Shown here piece by piece: positions 58,635 to 64,000 of a stretch of DNA of 64,000 nt (position 1 is the stretch's first letter; each line of letters opens with the position of its first letter). A program made the position numbers and the translations under genes. The stretch comes from Parietaria judaica (Eukaryota > Streptophyta > Magnoliopsida > Rosales > Urticaceae), in NCBI GenBank assembly GCA_954871525.1, contig OX940862.1, forward strand, positions 44,943,732-45,007,731, written 5' to 3'. The notes under the pieces were generated by a model. It did not search any database, was not told the origin of the DNA, and saw only the letters and a program-made list of their open reading frames with translations.

Positions 58635-58787
58635 AAGGAGAAGTATATGACAGCTACACTTTCATTATTCAATTTGAATAAATCGAACTTTTTCTTTGGC
58701 AAGGCCATTGTTCTCACTCATAAGTTTTGAATAAAAAGATGAAGATGACCCAGTATGTTTCCGCGCTCCATATCGATCTTGCAGCCT

Positions 58788-59539
58788 GTTCTCACGCAAT
58801 ACTCACTGTATCTCCTTTCCATCGGTGTTGCAGTCAAACTCATACATTGCCAGGCTGCATTGGGCTTGTAAAACAGCGCCTTCATGCAGGGCCGGCCTAG
58901 GGCCTCACATTTGTGAAGAATTTTTCCGATAAACGGCGGGCCTCCAAATCTTTTCAAAAGGGCCAAATAAATCACAATTTTAAATAATACACAACCCGTT
59001 TACGCTTTACAAGTAGAATACTGCGATTGCGAGTTACGAAAGTTCCGCAGTAAAAATGTGTATCAAACTATCACGAGACATGAATCACATGCTTATATTG
59101 ACTAAGAACGATAGTGCGCTTGTATTAATATTATATATGAGTAAAAGAATGATGTACCCAGATAGAGGAACAAAAAGGGAAGAAAAAAAAAATGATAAAC
59201 CTATCCATTTTATGATGTTCGATTATTTAAAAAATTAAATTTGTTGTTTTTATTATTCAATTAAATTAAAAAATAACTAATGTATTTATTTATGAGTTTC
59301 ATATTTGTAAGATCAAATTCAATGAGCTCATTTAACAAGATAACAAAGAGAAAATAAAAGACAGAAATTTAACAATATCAATTTGATTAGTACTTTGCAC
59401 CAAGAAATGCTTAACGTATCATAGTCTATTAAAATATCTCAATATATTATTTCAGAGAATGTTGGTGTCAGATGGTGCATGAGCTTTTGGTGAAGATCAC
59501 AACATTGTTCTTCGAAGCCAAACGGTTCAGCCTTTCCAT
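58788..59539 (-). pseudogene. CC-type glutaredoxin (ROXY-like) pseudogene, split by an insertion
   Basis: Two minus-strand pieces match the gene at 63,391-63,701. The N-piece (59,539-59,463) reads MERLNRLASKNNVVIFTKSSCTI and then a stop where CH is expected. The active-site CCMC has become C-T-I-stop. The second piece (58,886-58,788) reads MKALFY, then after a frameshift MYEFDCNTDGKEI, a stop and LREN, matching KALFYELGASPAIYELDRNTNGKEMERALREN. About 575 bp between them (58,887-59,462) is an insertion. Similarity fades after LREN. The region just upstream of the ATG (CTACGGTTTGAG on the plus strand) also resembles the 5' UTR of the other gene, so this is a duplicated locus rather than a processed copy. 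Confidence 0.85.
58887..59462. mobile_element. Insertion splitting the glutaredoxin pseudogene
   Basis: About 575 bp beginning CAGGGCCGGCCTAGGGCC, a terminal sequence style seen in plant hAT elements, and continuing with AT-rich noncoding sequence. The right end has no matching inverted repeat and no exact 8-bp duplication, so it is either truncated or of another type. Confidence 0.5.
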
Positions 59540-61600
59540 GTTGCCCTGGCTACGGTTTGAGAATATTGATGAAGGAGAACTAGTTCCGAGCTTAACTAGC
59601 TTTTGGTGGTTTACGGGGAGTATTTAGGGACTATGGTTCTCCTGCTTTTTGAGGGGCATTTAAAAGAGAGTGCACCAATTTCGGAACATGATCAACAAAA
59701 TTAGTGTTATTTTCATTATTATTTGAAGTGCTTAAATATGTGATTTCGAAGTATTATTTAGATTATGTTTATATTTATGGAAAGATATTTATCGCGAAAA
59801 TACTTACGATATATATTTTTATTTTTTTAGTAGCACTAATACTCAATGATATATAATTTTTTGGTGTAGGTACTTAAGGTTTTTTTTATTATTATTAACT
59901 CCTGCTATCAAAGCTCTTCTGCTCATACTTCACTAAAAGGAGTGACAACGCAGATAAATCATATATGGAACTTCACATTAGGCTGTTAAAGAAAAAATAT
60001 AATTAGTTATGCTAAAAAAATATATATCATTAAGAACTATTTACCCAAAAAACAAAGAATATAAGTAATGCTTTCTATAATATGTGGGTATATTTATCGC
60101 AAATTGATGAAAATAGAATTTTGATCTATATTAAAGAATTACTCAAAAGAGGTTCCGATTATTTAAAGCATTATGGTTCGAGCTTCCATACGCCACAATT
60201 TATTATTATTATTGTTGTTGTTGTTGTTGAACGGTTCATCGTGAATCAACCGGAAATCACGAGATTTGACTTAAAACTGGTCATTTTCGTTGTTCTCAAA
60301 AGCATGATCTTTCCAAACCGGGTGTTCAGAAAGCCAGAAAACCGTAAATATGTACTGAAACAAGATAAAAAAATCTAGTACTCGAACCCGGTTTCACCCC
60401 ACTCTGCACAACAAAAGTAATAGAAATTCTCTAAGAGAGGTCCGTTTCACACAAACAAGTGCGCTTAGATCCTATTGGCCGACAGAGATTCCTTCTCCCA
60501 CGCACAAACACGTGCGCTTAATGCATTAGTCGATTTCATGCCATGTTTTGACATGTGAAGAAGCTTCTTCTTTTGGTAGATTCTCGCTTCATTGCAGGCC
60601 CAGCCAGTAAGCCCTATGATCACACCTATACTAACCCTAGGCTTCACCCACTAAACACGCATCGTCACTATATATCTCGTAATTGTAAATATGGGAAATA
60701 TCTCAGTTTAAAAAGTTTTGATGTCAGAATATTTAGAGTTCGAATTTCCATTCAATGCTCAGATTCACTTAAATTATGTTTCAACGATTCAGATTTAATT
60801 CAACGTTATTATCTTCACGAGTCTTTCCTCTGTTTTCTATCAAATGACTAGAAGTGATTCAATGGACTCATACTTTCGGAGTTTACGAGAGATCGAGGAC
60901 ACAAGAGGACTCTTTTATGAAATAAAAAGTACTATTTATATCAAATTTATGTCTTTTCTCATGTTAAAGTCACATAAGATTAAAAGAGGGAGAGAAAAGT
61001 GTTCACATTTTTCTTTATGCAAAGCATGAATATATATACTTCATTAAGTATTTAAGGTATAATTTAAACCACATTAAATTGAAAAATTCCATTATTTTCT
61101 CCCTCAAAATTGTTTTATACCTAGCTGCCCGAGACCAAGGAATTATATAAATTTAAATACCACTTACCCCTATTTAAGAGTTAATTAAGTTAATGACACA
61201 TCGATCATTCATCAATTTAATTAACATATTAACCAATAATAATTATGCAAACTTGTGCTAAGCTTAACTCGTAACATATAATAATAATTGATTCTACAAA
61301 ACCAGCAACTAGTAGTAATCCATAACAGAGTTCCTCAAACTCAAGAGGAATGAATGGGAATATCAAACAATGACATGTTCAAAGGTTTTAAAGAAGCTTC
61401 CTGCTTATCACGGAGAGGAACATTAATTTGTTGATCATCAATGAAGAAAACACAAAAATAATGAAAAGTTTCAAGTAGATTTATTCTTATTTATGTTTGT
61501 GGCTTGCATAGGAAACTATCTTTATTAATAGTCTATGTATCCAAAATGGTCCTATTAATGAATAAAATGATTTTAACTTAGAACATGATCCAAGGTTCGG
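59540..61600. other. AT-rich intergenic sequence
   Basis: Nothing genic was recognised in about 2 kb. ORFs at 60,082-60,378 and 60,555-60,851 have no recognisable domain or codon pattern. A TTA/TTG microsatellite lies at 60,199-60,230. Confidence 0.5.
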
Positions 61601-61854
61601 GCCCTGAGCTGGACCTGATGGAGGCGTAGGTATTCGGATATATGGTCAACGCGGGTTCACTGATGATCGTCAAAGCTGGAAGCAAGTCCTTCGTCATTGG
61701 CGAGCCTCCGGGCTATTCTTGACGATTCTTGATGAACTTGTTTTCTTGGCGATCTCCTCCTCTAGGAAAATTCCTTGTCTTAGCGAAGCTCTGGGCTGCT
61801 CTTGATGATTCCACGCGATTTTTCTTCCTGGCGAGCTCCTTGGAAAGGGAGGAC

Positions 61855-62990
61855 CTACAAAAAAGGTAGATTGAGCCCGAACCCCGTCGATTAAGGTTGG
61901 GCGGCTGCCTGCGTATCTCGGTGAGAATCAGGTCCCACATAGTTCAAAGTTAATAATAAATCGATGACTGGCGATGCGGTTTAACTCGACGGAGATGTCG
62001 ATGTTGGCGGTGCGGGGGTGACCTTTGCCTGTGGCGAGGGTATTACCGGCAAGGGTGTCGTTGTAGACAACGCAGGTGTAGGCGAGCTCGTGTGGCGAAG
62101 ACCTTGACCGGTGTCGGAGTTCTTCATTGTTGCCTTTCTTATATTACTCTTTAGCGAAGCACATTCAGACAGCTTCTCTTGGGCGACCTCTTCCACTGAC
62201 TAGCCCTTATCTCTCGGACGGGGCCTCTCTTGGCAAGCTCGGGGGTGTCAAAGGCGCGAGCGGGTACAACCAGAGGAGAGGGGCGATTTCTAGAGAGATA
62301 AACTCTGGAGAAAGTTGTGTGAGAATGTGTAAAATGAGAAGGAGGAGCCTCCTATTTATAGGTAAATGGGTGAGCCACTTTTCCTTGTTATAGGGGAATT
62401 AATAGAGAATAATCCCCATTAATTAGGTAAAAATTATTGGCCCTCTATGGACCTTGCCAGGGAGGTCTTGCCGCGACTCCTCGTTGTGTCGAGGGGTTCT
62501 TCGCTTGCTTCGTGGCTCGTCTCTCGTCATGTGCAATTATTTTGAGTTATCCCTTCATCAATGCTATTGGCGAGGGGGCTTGCCAAGGTGAGGACGCTCA
62601 TCGAGGCGAGAAGGTTCGCCAGGGTACCTCACCAGGAGGCTCGTCAGGGCGAGGGGGCTCACCTGGGTGAGGAGGCTTGTCAGGGCGAGGAGGCTCGCCA
62701 GGAGGCTCGTTAGGGGATTACGCCGGGGGATCTCGTCAGGAGTTCCTTTAGATCAAGGGGTTTGTCTTCTTCTACTTTACGGCTCGGAGCCTCGCCAAAT
62801 GTATTGGGTCTTGGGCATTTTGGTCTTTGAACTCGTTAATGGATTGTGACTTTCGCCAACGGAGCCTTATTTTTATATATCTTGAAAAATGCGCATAAAG
62901 GTCCTAAACAATAACTATCTATTATCATTTAACCCTGATCTAGCTCTTAACGCGGGAAAACTCCTCATCCGGTTTACCAAGACCCTAATG
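61855..62990 (-). mobile_element. LTR-like repeat (minus strand), unclassified
   Basis: The minus strand shows CTATAAATAGGAGG (TATA at 62,353-62,360) followed by a leader with TTTATCTCTCTAGAAATCG. Further on come TGTGGGACCTGATTCTCACC and CCGAGATACGCAGGCAGCC (about 61,905-61,940), sequence of the kind found near the 3' end of plant Gypsy LTRs. The presumed start side (62,785-62,900) resembles 44,480-44,590. No pol is attached and the ends are not defined. ORF 61,981-62,196 (Ser/Thr/Pro-rich) is not convincing. Confidence 0.35.
62565..62745. repeat. G-rich short tandem repeat
   Basis: About nine imperfect copies of an 18-21-bp unit of the type GGCGAGGAGGCTCGCCAG, each weakly palindromic (GGCGAG and CTCGCC). 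Confidence 0.75.
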
Positions 62991-63085
62991 GTCAAATTTG
63001 CATGAGTTTTCGAAGAAAAAAAATAGAAAATGTAACTCCCATATAATACAAAAGAAAATTGCTAATTTTAATGTTGCTACATGCA

Positions 63086-63095
<10 letters not shown>

Positions 63096-63145
<50 letters not shown>
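63096..63145. repeat. (ATT)n microsatellite
   Basis: About 16 ATT units. The poly-Asn ORF on the other strand is an artefact of this repeat. Confidence 0.95.
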
Positions 63146-63390
63146 CGTCGTCTTCGTTTTTATACATAGAATGATAAAGGAGATAGGAAAATTAATCTAT
63201 GATCAAAGCTCTTGACATTAACTAAACTTCATGATTCATTAATAGTTGTATACGATATAAGTAGGCTACATTTTTTCTTCACACTAATATATATCCGGCT
63301 CGAAAATGGAAATATATACATGATACCAGAAAAAAGAAAAAAAAATACAACGCGGGTACAAACTAAAGAAGCTCTTCATACTATGGCGTT

Positions 63391-63701
63391 TCAAAACCAT
63401 ATGGCCCTTGCATCGATGAGCATTTGCTTGAGCGAACCATCGACGTGGAGCGAGATGATATCTTTGGCAGAGCCAACAAATTTGCCACCTATGAAGACGG
63501 CGGGCACGGTAGGGCTCAGCCCATGTTCTCACGAAGTGCCCGCTCCATCTCTTTCCCGTTGGTGTTGCGGTCGAGCTCATAGATGGCCGGGCTTGCACCG
63601 AGCTCGTAGAACAGCGCCTTCACGGTGTGGCACATGCAGCATGAGCTCCTCGTGAAGATCACCGCGGCCTTCTGGGACGCCAAGTCTCTCACTTTGTCCA
63701 T
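63391..63701 (-). pseudogene. CC-type glutaredoxin (ROXY/GRX family) with one frameshift
   Basis: Land-plant class III glutaredoxin, a small redox protein that uses glutathione. Family members bind TGA transcription factors in the nucleus and act in development and stress responses. The ATG at 63,701 gives MDKVRDLASQKAAVIF, the usual start of the family. The active site CCMC is at residues 21-24, followed by KALFYELGASPAIYELD. At residue 61 the frame meets TGA (63,516-63,518). Skipping one missing base near 63,519-63,522 restores the expected continuation, with TVPAVFIGGKFVGS (glutathione-binding TVP and GG) and an end ..ARAIWF at 63,393, for 103-104 residues in total, the normal size. The C-terminal ALWL motif of many members is AIWF here. 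There are no introns, as is usual for the group. A TATA box lies about 115 bp upstream. This is either a very young pseudogene or an assembly error in an intact gene. Confidence 0.9.
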
Positions 63702-63816
63702 TATGTAACCGTAGGGTTTGGAGTTTGAAGATGTAGAAACTTTGATGGTGTTGTTTGTGAGGATACTTGATGATGTCAAGCCTGGTTTGATGGTTGAGTA
63801 TGAGATTGCATGAGCC

Positions 63817-63824
63817 TATTTATA
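63817..63824 (-). promoter_or_regulatory. TATA box of the glutaredoxin gene
   Basis: The minus strand reads TATAAATA in the context CCTTATAAATAGGC, 115 bp upstream of the ATG at 63,701. This leaves a 5' UTR of about 80 bp, typical for a short plant gene. Confidence 0.7.
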
Positions 63825-64000
63825 AGGGGTTGTTGGGCAAAGGGTACGTACTAAAGTCTTCGTACAAAAAATAATATTGAACAAAAGAAAGACACATATG
63901 ATATATACTTTGGATAAGAGAGAGTAGTTTTTTGTATAGATATTTGTTTGGATAAGACTCTCTCTCTCTCTCGTGATTATTTGTTCTATAGAAGTAATGA
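63825..64000. other. Upstream region of the glutaredoxin gene
   Basis: AT-rich with a CT run (63,958-63,972). No specific regulatory motif can be supported. Confidence 0.4.

Noticed and set aside
60375..60400. Sequence resembling a tRNA T-arm (CTCGAACCCGG) on the minus strand
   Set aside because: No acceptor stem, D-arm or anticodon arm can be formed from the adjacent sequence.
62985..63167. Poly-asparagine ORF
   Set aside because: It is a product of the (ATT)n microsatellite.

Overview
This is a nuclear window from a flowering plant, probably a eudicot. The evidence is Angela-like and Ivana-like Copia elements, Tat-lineage Gypsy elements, a CACTA (En/Spm) transposon, a Cassandra TRIM, MITEs and a land-plant-specific CC-type glutaredoxin gene, on an AT-rich background. 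About nine tenths of it is decayed, nested transposable element sequence. The only sequence that looks like a recent host gene is a CC-type glutaredoxin near the right end, and even that carries a one-base frameshift. Lineage names rest on motif recognition by eye, because no search could be run.

Left block (1-25,150): the 3' half of an Ivana-like Copia pol (minus, 1-1,903) is interrupted at its integrase TPQQNG motif by a minus-strand Angela-like Copia. That element has its 3' LTR at 1,904-4,093, internal fragments at 4,094-6,814 and 22,350-24,454, a primer-binding site at 24,441-24,452 and a truncated 5' LTR at 24,455-25,150. A 15.5-kb CACTA transposon (6,815-22,349) sits inside it, with CACTACAAGAAAT ends, subterminal repeats, a broken tnp2-type transposase (9,379-12,322), a broken tnpA-like gene (19,508-21,018) and a captured fragment of an XS zinc-finger gene. 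The CACTA contains a Tat/Gypsy remnant (13,051 to about 18,660), which in turn contains part of a long Angela-type LTR (13,421-15,596). That makes four levels of nesting.

Middle block (25,151-52,236): an LTR-like fragment carries a hairpin-forming tandem repeat. It is followed by a degenerate plus-strand Angela-like Copia (26,144 to about 34,260), the 3' end of a second Tat element, a minus-strand Angela-like Copia 3' end (35,885-39,116) and a reversed 2.75-kb LTR (39,199-41,954). Next come a Cassandra element whose LTR contains a 5S-rRNA-like segment (41,955-42,409), a tandem duplication carrying an unrecognised ORF (42,420-45,640) and the 5' half of an Ivana-like Copia (45,650-48,344). The block ends with two large LTRs in inverted orientation (48,345-52,236).

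Right block (52,237-64,000): a third Tat element 3' region has short tandem repeats, an antisense ORF broken by a hAT-type MITE with a perfect 8-bp target duplication, and its 3' LTR (56,931 to about 57,620). After this the sequence becomes more host-like: microsatellites, a second MITE, a glutaredoxin pseudogene split by an insertion (58,788-59,539), an LTR-like repeat near 62 kb, and the glutaredoxin gene at 63,391-63,701 with its TATA box.

No CRISPR array, canonical tRNA gene or complete rRNA gene was seen. No undescribed system is clearly present. The strongest leads are the antisense genes of the Tat elements, the captured XS fragment, the hairpin tandem array, the conserved leader motifs of the Angela-like elements, the inverted LTR pair and the paired glutaredoxin loci.
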